Shown here piece after piece: positions 15,270-24,196 of a DNA stretch of 47,707 nt. The stretch's first letter is position 1; each line of letters starts with the position of its first letter. The DNA lies in IMG/VR virus record IMGVR_UViG_3300046513_000234, positions 1 to 47,707 of that record; one strand, given 5' to 3'. This stretch comes from a virus. A program made the position numbers and the translations under genes. The notes under the pieces are model-generated. The model was not told the DNA's origin and did no database searches. It saw only the letters and a program-made list of their open reading frames with translations.

Positions 15270-17304
15270 CTGGTCCCGGCAACACCGGCGCCTGTCGGCC
15301 AAGGCCTCGGCGTTGCCCGGCAAGTACGACCCTGACCTAACGCCCTGGGTCAAGTACATGCACGAAGCGCTCGACGATCCAACTGTGCGCAAGGTGGTGG
15401 CGATCAAGTCGGCGCAGGTCGCGTGGACCGATGGCGTGGTGCTCAATTACATCGGCAAGAAGATCGATGTCGATCCGACGCCGATGATCATCATGTTCTC
15501 CAAGGAGAAGGCGGCCAAGGAGTTCAACGAAGAGAAGCTGTTGCCGATGGTCGAGGTTACGCCGAAGGTGGCGGGCAAGATGCAAACCGGCCGGCGCAAG
15601 GATCAGGACAACCGCTGGGATTACAAGACTTTCCCCGGTGGCTTCCTCAAGCTGGTGGGCTCGAACAGCCCCAGTTCGGTGAAGTCGACGCCGTCACCCA
15701 TCGTCATCGTCGAAGAGCCAGACGACTGTAACGACAACGTGCGCGACCAGGGCGACACAATCACGCTGCTGGAGGAGCGCGTCAAGAGCTACCTGCGCAG
15801 CAAGGTGATCTTCGGCGGCACGCCGACGATCAAGGGCCTGTCGCGCATTGACGCCGCCTACCAAGCGAGTGACCGGCGCGTGTTCATGGTGCCGTGCCAT
15901 GAGTGCGGCGAAGCCCATGTCCTGGCCTGGGAAAACGTGAAGTACGTGGAGGACCCTGAGTTCAATCATGAGGTCTTCGGCCATATCCGGCCTGAGTCTG
16001 CGCGCTATGCCTGCCCGCATTGCTCTTGCTTGTGGACTGACGCGGACAAGAAACGTAACGTCCAGCAGCTGTATCCAGTCGCCACGGCGCCGTTCTACGG
16101 CATCGCCGGCTTCTACATCAACGAACTTTACTCGTCGTTCCCCGGCAGCAGGATGCAGCTGCTGCTGGAAAAGTTCCTGACGGCGCAGCACGCGCTCAAC
16201 CAGGGCGACGACACGAAGATGCGTTCGTTCCGCAATAACAGCGAAGGGCTGGCATACGAGTACAAGAGCGATCTGCCCAAAGCGGACGCGCTCGCCGAGC
16301 GCGCGGAAGACTACGACGAGAAGACGATCCCATGGGGCGGCATGGTCCTGACAGTGGGCGTCGACGTACAGCATGATCGACTGGCAATCGTAGTGCGGGC
16401 CTGGGGTCGGGGGATGGAGTCCTGGCTGGCGTACTGGGGCGAGATCCACGGACAAACCCTGATACCCAATGAGGGAGCGTGGAAGGATTTGGATCTGCTG
16501 CTCGATGGCGAGTTCATTCACGCCAGCGGCAACAGGCTGGTGCCGCGCGCGGTGTCGATCGACTCATCGGACGGCACGACCACGGATGCGGTGTATGCCT
16601 ACGTGCGTAAGCGCCTGGCGCGCGGCTACATGGCGATCAAGGGGGCCTCCGAGCAGGGCGGCGCGTCGAAGGAGATTTTCACGAAGCCGGCCACGTCGGT
16701 GGACATGAGCAAGAAGCACAAGCCGCATCCCTCGGGCGTCACGCCTTACATCGTCGGCACGCAGCGCGCCAAGGATCTGATGATCGAGGGGCGGCTGCGG
16801 CTGACTGGCAGCGGCCCCGGCCGGCTGCACTGGTACAAGTCGGTGCGGCCCGACTATTGGGAGCAGATCACCAGCGAGGTGAAGGCGCCGCACAAGACGG
16901 TGAAGAACCGGAAGGTGTGGCAGAAGCGTGCCGGCGTGCGAAATGAAGCGCTCGACTGTGAAGTGTATGCGCTGCACGCGGCGATCTCGCTGAAGCTGCA
17001 CTTGCTCAAGCCGGCCACCTGGGACTCGATGGAACTGCATTTGCGCCAGAGCGATATCTTCGCGGCAGCGCCATCCGTTCCGGAGCAGGTAGCCGATGCG
17101 ATGGTGGAGCTGGCCTCCGAGGCGGGCAGCAACCTGGTGGAGGTGCTCACGCCGGACCTCATCCGCGAGGCCATCAACCGTGTGCAGACGTCTGCACAAA
17201 CCCCAGCCCCACCGGCGCCCTCACCGGCGCCACCCGCGCCCAAGCCACCGGCAAGGGCAAGAACCCGTAGCCGCGTCGGCGGTTACTCAGCGAAGAATTG
17301 GTAG
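15154..17304 (+). CDS. Terminase large subunit (GpA family)
   Basis: The packaging ATPase and cos nuclease, 716 residues, is of lambda GpA type. The N-terminal LTDWSRQHRRLSAKASALPGKY is the family signature. The ATPase region contains VVAIKSAQVAWTDG, PMIIMFSKEKAAKEF and IVIVEEPDD (Walker B-like). A zinc-binding-like CHECGEAH with CPHCSCLW follows, then the nuclease part with VGVDVQHDRLAI. The C-terminus (about 675-716) is Pro-rich and contains palindrome copy 3, read as VQTSAQ. The start overlaps the small subunit gene; ATG codons at 15154 and 15166 are both possible. Confidence 0.95.
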   Translation: MTTPMQLSPTSLDTTLGIRQLLSRLALSLSPPEQISLTDWSRQHRRLSAKASALPGKYDPDLTPWVKYMHEALDDPTVRKVVAIKSAQVAWTDGVVLNYIGKKIDVDPTPMIIMFSKEKAAKEFNEEKLLPMVEVTPKVAGKMQTGRRKDQDNRWDYKTFPGGFLKLVGSNSPSSVKSTPSPIVIVEEPDDCNDNVRDQGDTITLLEERVKSYLRSKVIFGGTPTIKGLSRIDAAYQASDRRVFMVPCHECGEAHVLAWENVKYVEDPEFNHEVFGHIRPESARYACPHCSCLWTDADKKRNVQQLYPVATAPFYGIAGFYINELYSSFPGSRMQLLLEKFLTAQHALNQGDDTKMRSFRNNSEGLAYEYKSDLPKADALAERAEDYDEKTIPWGGMVLTVGVDVQHDRLAIVVRAWGRGMESWLAYWGEIHGQTLIPNEGAWKDLDLLLDGEFIHASGNRLVPRAVSIDSSDGTTTDAVYAYVRKRLARGYMAIKGASEQGGASKEIFTKPATSVDMSKKHKPHPSGVTPYIVGTQRAKDLMIEGRLRLTGSGPGRLHWYKSVRPDYWEQITSEVKAPHKTVKNRKVWQKRAGVRNEALDCEVYALHAAISLKLHLLKPATWDSMELHLRQSDIFAAAPSVPEQVADAMVELASEAGSNLVEVLTPDLIREAINRVQTSAQTPAPPAPSPAPPAPKPPARARTRSRVGGYSAKNW
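17182..17197. repeat. 16-bp palindrome copy 3 (candidate parS-like site)
   Basis: GTGCAGACGTCTGCAC, perfect copy in the 3' end of the large terminase gene, in a stretch encoding a low-complexity Pro/Ala tail where extra sequence would be tolerated. Confidence 0.75.
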
Positions 17305-17307
17305 AAC

Positions 17308-17862
17308 ATGAACATTTTTTTGACACTGACAGCGGGCGACTCCAGCGATTGGTTCGACCTGCCGCACAAGCACCACCAGCGCGAGGCGCCACTCACCTCG
17401 GCTGATTGGACGCTGACCTACCAGCTGCGCGGACCTTCGCAACTTACGCTGACCGGTACGCCAGAGGGCGACGGCTGGCGCACCAGGATCGGCTCCGCGC
17501 AGAGCGCCGGCCTGGCGCCGGGCGAGTACATGCTGGTCGCCCAGCTGGCCCGGACGGACGAGCGCTTGACCATCGGCCAGGGCAGGGTGACTATCCTGCC
17601 CGATCCCGCTTCCATCGTTGACGCCATCGATGCGCGCAGCGTGGCGGAGAAAGCGTTGACCGACTGCGAGGCGGCGCTGGCCAGCTTCAAGTCGTCAAAC
17701 GGCAAGGTCAAGAGCTACACCATCGGCACCCGCACGACGGAGTTCCACAGCTTGGCCGACCTGATGGCGCTGCGGGACTTCTGGCAGCGCAAAGTCAACA
17801 ATGAGCGTGCGAAGGCGACGGGCCGCCGCAACCCGCGCGCCCTACTGGTGAGGTTTTCATGA
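17308..17862 (+). CDS. Protein in the gpW position, beta-rich N-terminus
   Basis: 184 residues between terminase and portal, where lambda has the head-tail joiner W. The C-terminal 85 residues (DCEAALASFKSSNGKVKSYT, then LADLMALRDFWQRKVNNERA) resemble gpW-like joiners: a helix, a beta turn and a helix with a basic end. The N-terminal 100 residues look like a small beta domain (WTLTYQLRGPSQLTLTG). It may be a fusion of a decoration-like domain with W. The family call is tentative. Confidence 0.6.
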   Translation: MNIFLTLTAGDSSDWFDLPHKHHQREAPLTSADWTLTYQLRGPSQLTLTGTPEGDGWRTRIGSAQSAGLAPGEYMLVAQLARTDERLTIGQGRVTILPDPASIVDAIDARSVAEKALTDCEAALASFKSSNGKVKSYTIGTRTTEFHSLADLMALRDFWQRKVNNERAKATGRRNPRALLVRFS

Positions 17863-19523
17863 GCAAGTTCTATAACGAGCAGCGCGTGTCGCAGCCTGGG
17901 TCGGTTGTGCTGCGGGAGTGGAACGCGAAGCGCAGCGCCGCGCGCGCAACGTTGGGCAAGGCGCAGGACCGCAAGCGCCAGTATGCGGGGGCGGCGATGG
18001 GGCGCTTGGGGTCCGACTGGACCGCGCTGAACACGTCTGCCGACAGCGAGATCATCACCAGCCTGCGCGTGCTGCGCGCGCGGTCACGCGAGCTGTGCCG
18101 CGACAACGAGTATGCCAAGGCCGCGGTGCGCATCATCAAGAACAACGTGATAGGCACCGGCATAGGAATGCAGGCGCAGGTCAAGACCAGCAGCGGCAAG
18201 CTGGTGGGCAGGATCAACGACCGGATCGAGGAGGCCTTCGAGGAATGGACTGACAAGGACACGTGCGATCCGGCCGGTAAGCTGGGCCTGCCTGACATGG
18301 AGCGCTTGATTCTCGGCTCCCTGGTTGAAAACGGTGAGGTCCTGATCCGCAAAATCCGCCAGCCCTTCGGGCGCGGCCGGATTCCTTACGCCCTGGAGCT
18401 GATCGAGGCGGACCGGCTGGTGGATCAGTGGAGCGTGGCGCGCGCGGACAACGGCAACGTCATCCGCATGGGCGTAGAGCAGGACCGCTGGGGCCGGCCG
18501 GTGGCTTACTGGCTGTACCCGACGCACCCTGGGGACTACCAGTTCTCCTCCTTTGTGGAAAGCGCGCTGGTGCGGGTGCCGGCGAGCGACATGATGCACT
18601 TGTACATACCCGAGCGCATCGGCCAGACGCGCGGTGTGCCGTGGTTCCACGTCATCATCAAGCGCCTGCGGAACATGCAGGGATACGAGGAGGCGGAGAT
18701 CGTCGCGGCCCGCGCCGCGGCGTCCATCGTCGGGATTATCCAGACTCCGGACGAACTGGTCCCTGATGGCGACGATTTGATCGGCGACGGCGGGGAGGCG
18801 CGGCATGGCCCGACGCTGACCATGGAGCCGGGGACCTTCCAGCAGCTTGCACCAGGTGAGACATTCACTGGCTTCAACCCCAGCCGGCCGAACCAGGCGA
18901 TGGACCCGTTCATGCGCTTCATGCTGCGCGCCGTCGCAACCGGCGTCGGCGTTTCCTACGCCAGCTTATCGAGCGACTACTCGCAGAGCAATTACAGCAG
19001 TTCGCGCCTGGCGCTGCTGGATGACCGGGATCTGTGGCGCGTGCTGCAGGGCTGGTTCATCCGCAACTTCCGGCGCGAGGTGCACCGCGACTGGATGGAG
19101 GCGGCCGTGCTGGCCGGCGAGCTGTCCTTCATGGACTACTACACCAACCAGAAAAAATACTGGCAGGTGCGCTTCAAGCCGCGCGGCTGGTCGTGGATTG
19201 ATCCGACGAAAGAGGTGATTGCCTACAAGACGGCAGTGCGCGCTGGCTTCATGACTGTATCCGACGTGATCAGCCTGACGTCGGAGCATGCGGACGCGGA
19301 GGACGTGTTCAAGGAGCGCCGCCGCGAGCTGGATATGATGGCCGATCACGACCTGGTGTTCGATACCGATCCGGGGCAGACCGATTTGAAAGGGGCCGCG
19401 CAGGCAAACACGCTCCCGCCGGAGGGCGATGCCGCCGGCGATGATGATGCGGCCGGGAAGGAGGTTGACCAGTCAGAGCGGCAGGACGATGAGCCTGCCG
19501 AAGAAGCAGTCGCAGCAGAGTAG
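17859..19523 (+). CDS. Phage portal protein, lambda family
   Basis: This dodecameric portal (lambda gpB homologue), 554 residues, forms the DNA entry vertex and docks terminase and joiners. Family hallmarks are DNEYAKAAVRIIKNNVIGTGIG near 85-110, ALELIEADRLVDQW, the central MMHLYIPERIGQTRGVPWF and the late SYASLSSDYSQSNYSS. The C-terminus (about 500-554) is acidic and disordered. It starts by an ATGA overlap with the preceding gene. Lambda's gpC protease is absent after it; the protease is instead fused to the capsid protein. Confidence 0.95.
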   Translation: MSKFYNEQRVSQPGSVVLREWNAKRSAARATLGKAQDRKRQYAGAAMGRLGSDWTALNTSADSEIITSLRVLRARSRELCRDNEYAKAAVRIIKNNVIGTGIGMQAQVKTSSGKLVGRINDRIEEAFEEWTDKDTCDPAGKLGLPDMERLILGSLVENGEVLIRKIRQPFGRGRIPYALELIEADRLVDQWSVARADNGNVIRMGVEQDRWGRPVAYWLYPTHPGDYQFSSFVESALVRVPASDMMHLYIPERIGQTRGVPWFHVIIKRLRNMQGYEEAEIVAARAAASIVGIIQTPDELVPDGDDLIGDGGEARHGPTLTMEPGTFQQLAPGETFTGFNPSRPNQAMDPFMRFMLRAVATGVGVSYASLSSDYSQSNYSSSRLALLDDRDLWRVLQGWFIRNFRREVHRDWMEAAVLAGELSFMDYYTNQKKYWQVRFKPRGWSWIDPTKEVIAYKTAVRAGFMTVSDVISLTSEHADAEDVFKERRRELDMMADHDLVFDTDPGQTDLKGAAQANTLPPEGDAAGDDDAAGKEVDQSERQDDEPAEEAVAAE

Positions 19524-19539
19524 TTTTTTTAACCCCACA

Positions 19540-19572
19540 AAGCCCGCCCGGTTCGCCGCGCGGGCTTTTTGT
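19540..19572 (+). terminator. Terminator-like hairpin between portal and capsid genes
   Basis: AAAGCCCG pairs with CGGGCTTT across a 13-nt loop, followed by a T tract. It lies inside the late operon, so it probably adjusts capsid mRNA level or requires antitermination. Confidence 0.65.
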
Positions 19573-19585
19573 TTTGGAACCCTGT

Positions 19586-21610
19586 ATGGACAAAAAACCA
19601 AAGCTCGCGCCGGGCAAGGCGAAGCTGGGGCCGCACAAGCGCTATGCGCGGCTGCTGTCGGACGCAGGCGGCGCAACGGAAGTGCCTGTCGGCGTCGTCG
19701 ATCGCGAGTCGCGCACCGTCACGTTCTCGTTCTCGAGCGAGACGCCTTGCCCGTTCTGGGATGGCCAGGAGGTGCTCAGCCATCACGCCGGCGCCGCGCG
19801 CATGCAGCGCATCAACGCCGGCGGCCCGCTCCTGTTCAACCACGACATGAACGACCTGCTGGGCGTGGTCGAAAAGGCGTGGATCGGCACCGACCACCGT
19901 GGCTATTGCACGGTGCGCTTCGGCTCCGATGAGCGCGGCGAATGGGCAATGAACCAGGTCGACGACCGCATCTTGCAGAACGTGTCCTTCTGGTATCGCG
20001 TCTATTCCTACCAGTCGGATATGGACACCGACACCTACACGGCGCTCGATTGGGAGCCCTACGAAATTTCGCTGGTGACCGTCCCGGCCGACGCGAGTGT
20101 CGGCGTGGGGCGCTCCGCCGCCGGCGACGAATACGACGTGGCGATCCACGAAAAGCAAACCAACCCGGCAACAGCCGACATCACCGAGGAAGAAGAAATG
20201 ATCAAACGCAAACAACGCAAGCTGGACGTACTGGAAGGTCAACGCACCGCAGGCGCCCCGGCAGCTCCCGCCCCGGCGCCGGCGCCCGGTGCGGACCCGG
20301 CCGCAGTGGAACACGCGCGCGTCAACGAGATCGAAGCGATGTGCCGCTCCCACCAGATCGGCGACGAAACCCGCACGCTGATGGTGACCTTGCGCACTCC
20401 TATCGAACAGGCGCGCGGCATCGTGCTGAACGAAGTGCTGGCGCGCGGCCGTGGCGTTGCCTCGCTGGGCAGCAGCACCAACCCCGACATGACCGAGCGC
20501 GAGAAGGCGAAGTACAGCATGCTGCGCGCCATCAACGCCGCGGTGAAGGAGCGCCTGGGCGAGTCCAATCCCTGGAAGGATGCGGGCTTCGAGCGCGAGA
20601 TTTCGCAGGCCATCGGCCAGCGCTCCGGCAAGATGACCGCCGGCATCTACGTGCCAACCAACCTGCAGTTCGCCGCGCGTAATGCAGACTACAGCGTCGG
20701 CACTGGCGCGGGCCTGTCCGGTTCCTCCGGCGGCTCGAACCTGGTGGCCACCAACCTGATGGCCGGCAGCATGATCGAGCTGCTGCGCAACAAGGCCCGC
20801 GTGTTCGGGCTGGGCGCGCAGATGCTCTCCGGCCTGGTGGGCAATATCGACATCCCGCGCCAGAAGGCCGCCGGCCAAAGCTATTGGGTGGGCGAAGGCG
20901 GTACGCTCAGCCAGACCGGCGCGCAGTTCGACAAGGTGAGCCTGTCGCCAAAGCACATCGGCGCACTGTCGCTGATCACCCGCAACATGCTGCAGCAGTC
21001 GACGCCGGACGTGGACATGCTGGCGCGCGCCGATCTGCTCAGCACCCTGGCGTTGGGCATCGACCTGGCGGCGCTGTCCGGCACTGGTGCGAGCAACCAG
21101 CCGCTGGGTATCGCAAATCAGGCGGGTATCAACCAGATCATCGGTGGCGTCAACGGTGCGGCTATCACCATCGATCACCTGATCGACATGGAAACGGGCG
21201 TCGCCGATTCGAACGCTGACAGCGATAGCATGGCCTACCTGGCGAATGCCCGCACGGTCGGCGCGTTGAAAAAGTTGAAGAGCGCGAACGGTGAGTACCT
21301 ATGGTCGAACTCGCCGATGGGACAGCGCAGCGGCACCCCAGGCGAGATCAACGGCTACACCGTGGCCCGTACGAACCAGGTGCGCAAAAACCTGACCAAG
21401 GGCACCGGCACCAATTTGTCCGAAGTCTTCTTCGGCGACTGGTCGCAAGTGCTGGTGGGCGAATGGGGTGTGGTGGAGATTCTGCCGAACCCGTATGCGG
21501 CAGGCCTGTACGAGGCCGGCGGCATCGAGCTGCGCGTTCTGCAGACGCTCGATATCGCTGTGCGTCATCCGCAAGCCTTCTCCGTCATGAGCGACGCCAT
21601 CACCAACTAA
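19586..21610 (+). CDS. Prohead protease-major capsid protein fusion
   Basis: 674 residues. The first 185 or so are a HK97-type prohead protease, with a His in GPLLFNHD and a Ser in NVSFWYRV as the likely catalytic pair. A low-complexity Ala/Pro linker follows (APAAPAPAPAPGAD). The rest, from about residue 240, is a delta-domain-like helix and a HK97-fold major capsid protein (GIYVPTNLQF, then ANQAGINQIIGG, and an EVFFGDWSQVLVGEWG near the end). The fusion should self-release during head maturation. The start at ATG 19586 was preferred over a TTG (19574) that lies in the terminator's T tract. Confidence 0.92.
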   Translation: MDKKPKLAPGKAKLGPHKRYARLLSDAGGATEVPVGVVDRESRTVTFSFSSETPCPFWDGQEVLSHHAGAARMQRINAGGPLLFNHDMNDLLGVVEKAWIGTDHRGYCTVRFGSDERGEWAMNQVDDRILQNVSFWYRVYSYQSDMDTDTYTALDWEPYEISLVTVPADASVGVGRSAAGDEYDVAIHEKQTNPATADITEEEEMIKRKQRKLDVLEGQRTAGAPAAPAPAPAPGADPAAVEHARVNEIEAMCRSHQIGDETRTLMVTLRTPIEQARGIVLNEVLARGRGVASLGSSTNPDMTEREKAKYSMLRAINAAVKERLGESNPWKDAGFEREISQAIGQRSGKMTAGIYVPTNLQFAARNADYSVGTGAGLSGSSGGSNLVATNLMAGSMIELLRNKARVFGLGAQMLSGLVGNIDIPRQKAAGQSYWVGEGGTLSQTGAQFDKVSLSPKHIGALSLITRNMLQQSTPDVDMLARADLLSTLALGIDLAALSGTGASNQPLGIANQAGINQIIGGVNGAAITIDHLIDMETGVADSNADSDSMAYLANARTVGALKKLKSANGEYLWSNSPMGQRSGTPGEINGYTVARTNQVRKNLTKGTGTNLSEVFFGDWSQVLVGEWGVVEILPNPYAAGLYEAGGIELRVLQTLDIAVRHPQAFSVMSDAITN

Positions 21611-21672
21611 GCCGGCGCTGCCGCACGCGGCGCCGGCCGGCGCCGCGTCAACGACTACTTTAGGAAAAAAAC

Positions 21673-21960
21673 ATGACCACGCAATACAAGATCCGCCATG
21701 GCTTCAGTTTCGTTGATCACCTGGGCGCGGTGCTGACCGGCGGCCGGGTGGTTGAGCTGGCCGACGACGTCGCGCAACTCCACCTGCACAAGCTCGAAGT
21801 CCTACCGGCGCCGACCTCCAAGCGCGCGCCACCGAAGGCGCAGAAAGTGGCCGCAGCCGACACTCCTGCAGCCGAGGCTGCGCCGGAGCTGGAGGCAGTC
21901 GGCGCCGAGCCCGAGGGCGCACAGGGCGACCTGGCGTCCGATTCCGGCGACGGCGAGTAA
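21673..21960 (+). CDS. Small head protein, lambda FI position
   Basis: 95 residues. The first 45 (GFSFVDHLGAVLTGGRVVELADD) form a small globular unit; the second half is an Ala/Pro/Glu-rich, acidic and probably disordered tail. It follows the capsid gene like lambda FI, which helps packaging, but sequence similarity to FI is not evident. A purine-rich TAGGAAAAAAAC precedes the ATG. Confidence 0.65.
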   Translation: MTTQYKIRHGFSFVDHLGAVLTGGRVVELADDVAQLHLHKLEVLPAPTSKRAPPKAQKVAAADTPAAEAAPELEAVGAEPEGAQGDLASDSGDGE

Positions 21961-21965
21961 GTTTC

Positions 21966-22250
21966 ATGGACGAAGACCTGGACGCCTTCCTTGAAGACCA
22001 TGGCAAGCCCTGCCGCGCCGGCGCCACCGATTTCCTTGGCATCCTGGACCAGCCTGACCAAGACCTGGATCTGGGCAAGGCCAGCACCACGTCGACGATG
22101 TACGTGCTGACGGTCAAGTCCTCCGTCGTTGCTCAGGTGCCGCTCCGGAACGGCACGCACATCACGGTCGACGGCGTGGCCTACATCGCGCGCCATCCGC
22201 TCCAGTTGGACGATGGCGCGTTCACGCAATTCAACCTGACCAAAGTATGA
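21966..22250 (+). CDS. Head-tail joining protein (FII-like)
   Basis: 94 residues with a short acidic N-terminus and a beta-rich core (TMYVLTVKSSVVAQVP, then HITVDGVAYIARHPL). This resembles the small FII/attachment family that closes the portal and offers the tail docking surface. It lies between the FI-position gene and the tail terminator gene, with an ATGA link to the latter, matching lambda order. Confidence 0.72.
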   Translation: MDEDLDAFLEDHGKPCRAGATDFLGILDQPDQDLDLGKASTTSTMYVLTVKSSVVAQVPLRNGTHITVDGVAYIARHPLQLDDGAFTQFNLTKV

Positions 22251-22684
22251 CCACGTCCTCTGTATGCAAGCGCTTGCTGGATCGTCTGTTACTCGCCCTG
22301 GTCGACGTGACGGACGCCGCTGACCGCGTGTTCGATAGCCGCGAGGTGGCCGTGGCGCGCGGCGAAACGCCGTGCATCTGGCTCACCCCGCCCGATTCCG
22401 AAGACACGCAGTCCTTCGCGGACGGGGTGGATCAGAACGCCGCGCTCGTCACCGTTGAGATGCTGGTCCGAGGGGAGGACTGGCGCGAGCAGGCCGACCG
22501 GATCGCCGTCGCGGTGCATCGCGTTGTGATGACCGATCCCGAGCTGCAGGCGTTGGTCGACAACGTCCGCAAGCAAGGCCGCCGCTGGCAGGGCGAGGAC
22601 GCGGACCAGACCGCCGGCAGCGACTCGCTCACCTATCGATTCACCTACCTGACCCTGTCGAACGACATGGCCTCAAATTTTTAA
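22247..22684 (+). CDS. Tail terminator / minor tail protein U-like
   Basis: 145 residues. The alternating pattern, with TPCIWLTPPDSEDT, AALVTVEMLVRGEDW and a final DSLTYRFTYLTLSND strand, is as in gpU-like tail terminators, which cap the tail tube and bind the head. Its place between joiner and tube genes supports this. Confidence 0.72.
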   Translation: MTTSSVCKRLLDRLLLALVDVTDAADRVFDSREVAVARGETPCIWLTPPDSEDTQSFADGVDQNAALVTVEMLVRGEDWREQADRIAVAVHRVVMTDPELQALVDNVRKQGRRWQGEDADQTAGSDSLTYRFTYLTLSNDMASNF

Positions 22685-22702
22685 CCTGAAAGAATCAACA
22701 TT

Positions 22703-23455
22703 ATGGCTCGACATTTTGGCTCCGGCGTCCTGTGGGCAACGCCTGTGCAGGACGCCCTGGGCGCCGCATACGCAAGTCCAACCCCCTTCCAGTTTGGCAT
22801 CCTGCAGGACATCGGCATTGATGCCTCGTTCGAGGAGAAGCTGCTGTATGGCTCCAGCTCCTTCGCGGTCGACAGTGGCCGAGGTAAAGGCAAGATCGGC
22901 CTGAAGGCGAAGTTTGCCAACATCAACATTCTGCCGTTCACGGCGGCGTTCTTCGGTCAGTCCGCAGTGAGCGGACTGATCACCTCGGTGAAAGACGACA
23001 TCGGCCAGCTGGCCACCGCGAGCGTCACCATCGCGCCGCCGGCCGGCGCCACCTACTTCGCCAACCTGGGCGTGCGCAGTGATGCCAACGGCACGCCGAT
23101 GATTCGCGTCACCTCGGCGCCGAGCACCGGACAATACACCACGGACGGCAATGGCGCCTATACATTCGCGGCGGCCGATGTCGGGAAAACTATCTTTGTC
23201 GACTATCAGCACCTGACGGCAGCTGCGGGAAAACTGCTGACGGTAACGAACCTGCCGATGGGCCTGACCCCTACCTTCCGCCTCGATATGTCGATGGCGC
23301 GTAACGGCAAGGTGCTGACGCTGACCTGGCCGAAAGTCACCAGCTCCAAGCTGGCGATGTCGACCAAGCAGGAAGATTTCATGATTCCGGAGCTGGATAT
23401 GAGCGCTCTGGCCGACGACAACGGCGTGGTCTGGAAATGGAGCGCATCGGAATGA
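22703..23455 (+). CDS. Major tail tube protein
   Basis: 250 residues. The conserved N-terminal part reads FQFGILQDIGIDASFEEKLLYG, and GKIGLKAKFANINILPFTAAFFG continues it. An internal Gly/Ala-rich beta section follows, and the C-terminus contains GLTPTFRLDMSMARNGK. The size and position before the G/T chaperones identify it as the tube subunit. It ends in an ATGA overlap with gene G. Confidence 0.85.
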   Translation: MARHFGSGVLWATPVQDALGAAYASPTPFQFGILQDIGIDASFEEKLLYGSSSFAVDSGRGKGKIGLKAKFANINILPFTAAFFGQSAVSGLITSVKDDIGQLATASVTIAPPAGATYFANLGVRSDANGTPMIRVTSAPSTGQYTTDGNGAYTFAAADVGKTIFVDYQHLTAAAGKLLTVTNLPMGLTPTFRLDMSMARNGKVLTLTWPKVTSSKLAMSTKQEDFMIPELDMSALADDNGVVWKWSASE

Positions 23456-23952
23456 TTCTCAAATTTCTGAAATGGATGCTGGGCATCTTCGAGCCAGCGG
23501 TGCGTGAGCCAGCCACTCACCGGCCAGCCCCTCCCGAACCAGTCGCGCAGCCAGGCTCTGATCCGGTGGCCGATCCTGTGCAGACGTCTGCACACGATCA
23601 TCGCGCGGTGCCCGGTCAGTCCAATGTGCCGGGTAAGGAGTTCTCGCTCGGCGGCCGTGTCTACATCATTGCGCCGCTGAACGCCGCCGCCGTCAAGCAG
23701 TACCGCGACGAGATCAAGGCGGTGTTCATCGGTGGTCTGCCCGACATCGAGCTGGTGTCGAAGCTGGCATACGCAAGTCTGCGGCGCAACTACCCGACGA
23801 TCACGATTGAGGCCGTCGACGACATCCTCGACTACGAGAACTACTTCGGGGTATGGGAAGCGCTGATGAACCTGTCCGGCCTGGTGGCACAGGCAAAGGA
23901 GCTGACGCGGCGGGTGCAGGAGCAGATGGGGGCGGCGGGCTTGACAGCCTGA
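23452..23952 (+). CDS. Tail assembly chaperone G
   Basis: 166 residues. The start is at 23452, where ATGA overlaps the tube gene stop. The N-terminal 50 residues are Pro-rich and include palindrome copy 4 (VQTSAH). The folded part begins at about 55 (GKEFSLGGRVYIIAPLNAAAVKQ) and ends in a helix (AKELTRRVQEQMGAAG). It is expected to bind the tape measure protein during tail assembly. Near its 3' end a G run allows a -1 shift into the T frame. Confidence 0.8.
   Translation: MILKFLKWMLGIFEPAVREPATHRPAPPEPVAQPGSDPVADPVQTSAHDHRAVPGQSNVPGKEFSLGGRVYIIAPLNAAAVKQYRDEIKAVFIGGLPDIELVSKLAYASLRRNYPTITIEAVDDILDYENYFGVWEALMNLSGLVAQAKELTRRVQEQMGAAGLTA
23578..23593. repeat. 16-bp palindrome copy 4 (candidate parS-like site)
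   Basis: GTGCAGACGTCTGCAC, perfect copy in the disordered N-terminal coding part of chaperone G. Confidence 0.75.
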
Positions 23953-24167
23953 TCGCGCACATCGTCGCCAGCACCGGCTGCACGCCGCAGCAGGCATGGT
24001 CGGAGTGGGACATCCCTTCGATCGTTGCCCAAAATGAATACTGGCGGCTGCATCCGCCAGTTCATTTACTGATCGCAGCGCAGATTGGCTACAAGGCGCC
24101 CGACGCCGACGAGTCCAAAGAAATGACGCCTGAAGATTTATTGCAATTGTTCCCAATGCCTGCCTGA
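23853..24167 (+). CDS. Tail assembly chaperone T part (made as GT by -1 frameshift)
   Basis: The open frame is -1 relative to gene G and runs through the G stop. Only the part after about 23931 is unique. The unique section (LIAHIVASTGCTPQQAWSEW, then APDADESKEMTPEDLL) resembles the T domain of GT fusions. No Shine-Dalgarno supports separate initiation. The G run at 23928-23932 within ATG-GGG-GCG is the best slippage candidate; it is not a classical heptamer. As in lambda, a minor GT product would bridge tube and tape measure proteins. Confidence 0.7.
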   Translation: MGSADEPVRPGGTGKGADAAGAGADGGGGLDSLIAHIVASTGCTPQQAWSEWDIPSIVAQNEYWRLHPPVHLLIAAQIGYKAPDADESKEMTPEDLLQLFPMPA

Positions 24168-24196
24168 ACCGGTGGGCATTTTTTTAGAGGTGGCCT

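Noticed and set aside
19529-21178. 549-codon minus-strand frame opposite the capsid fusion
   Set aside because: Antisense shadow of the protease-capsid gene with low-complexity composition and no start signals.
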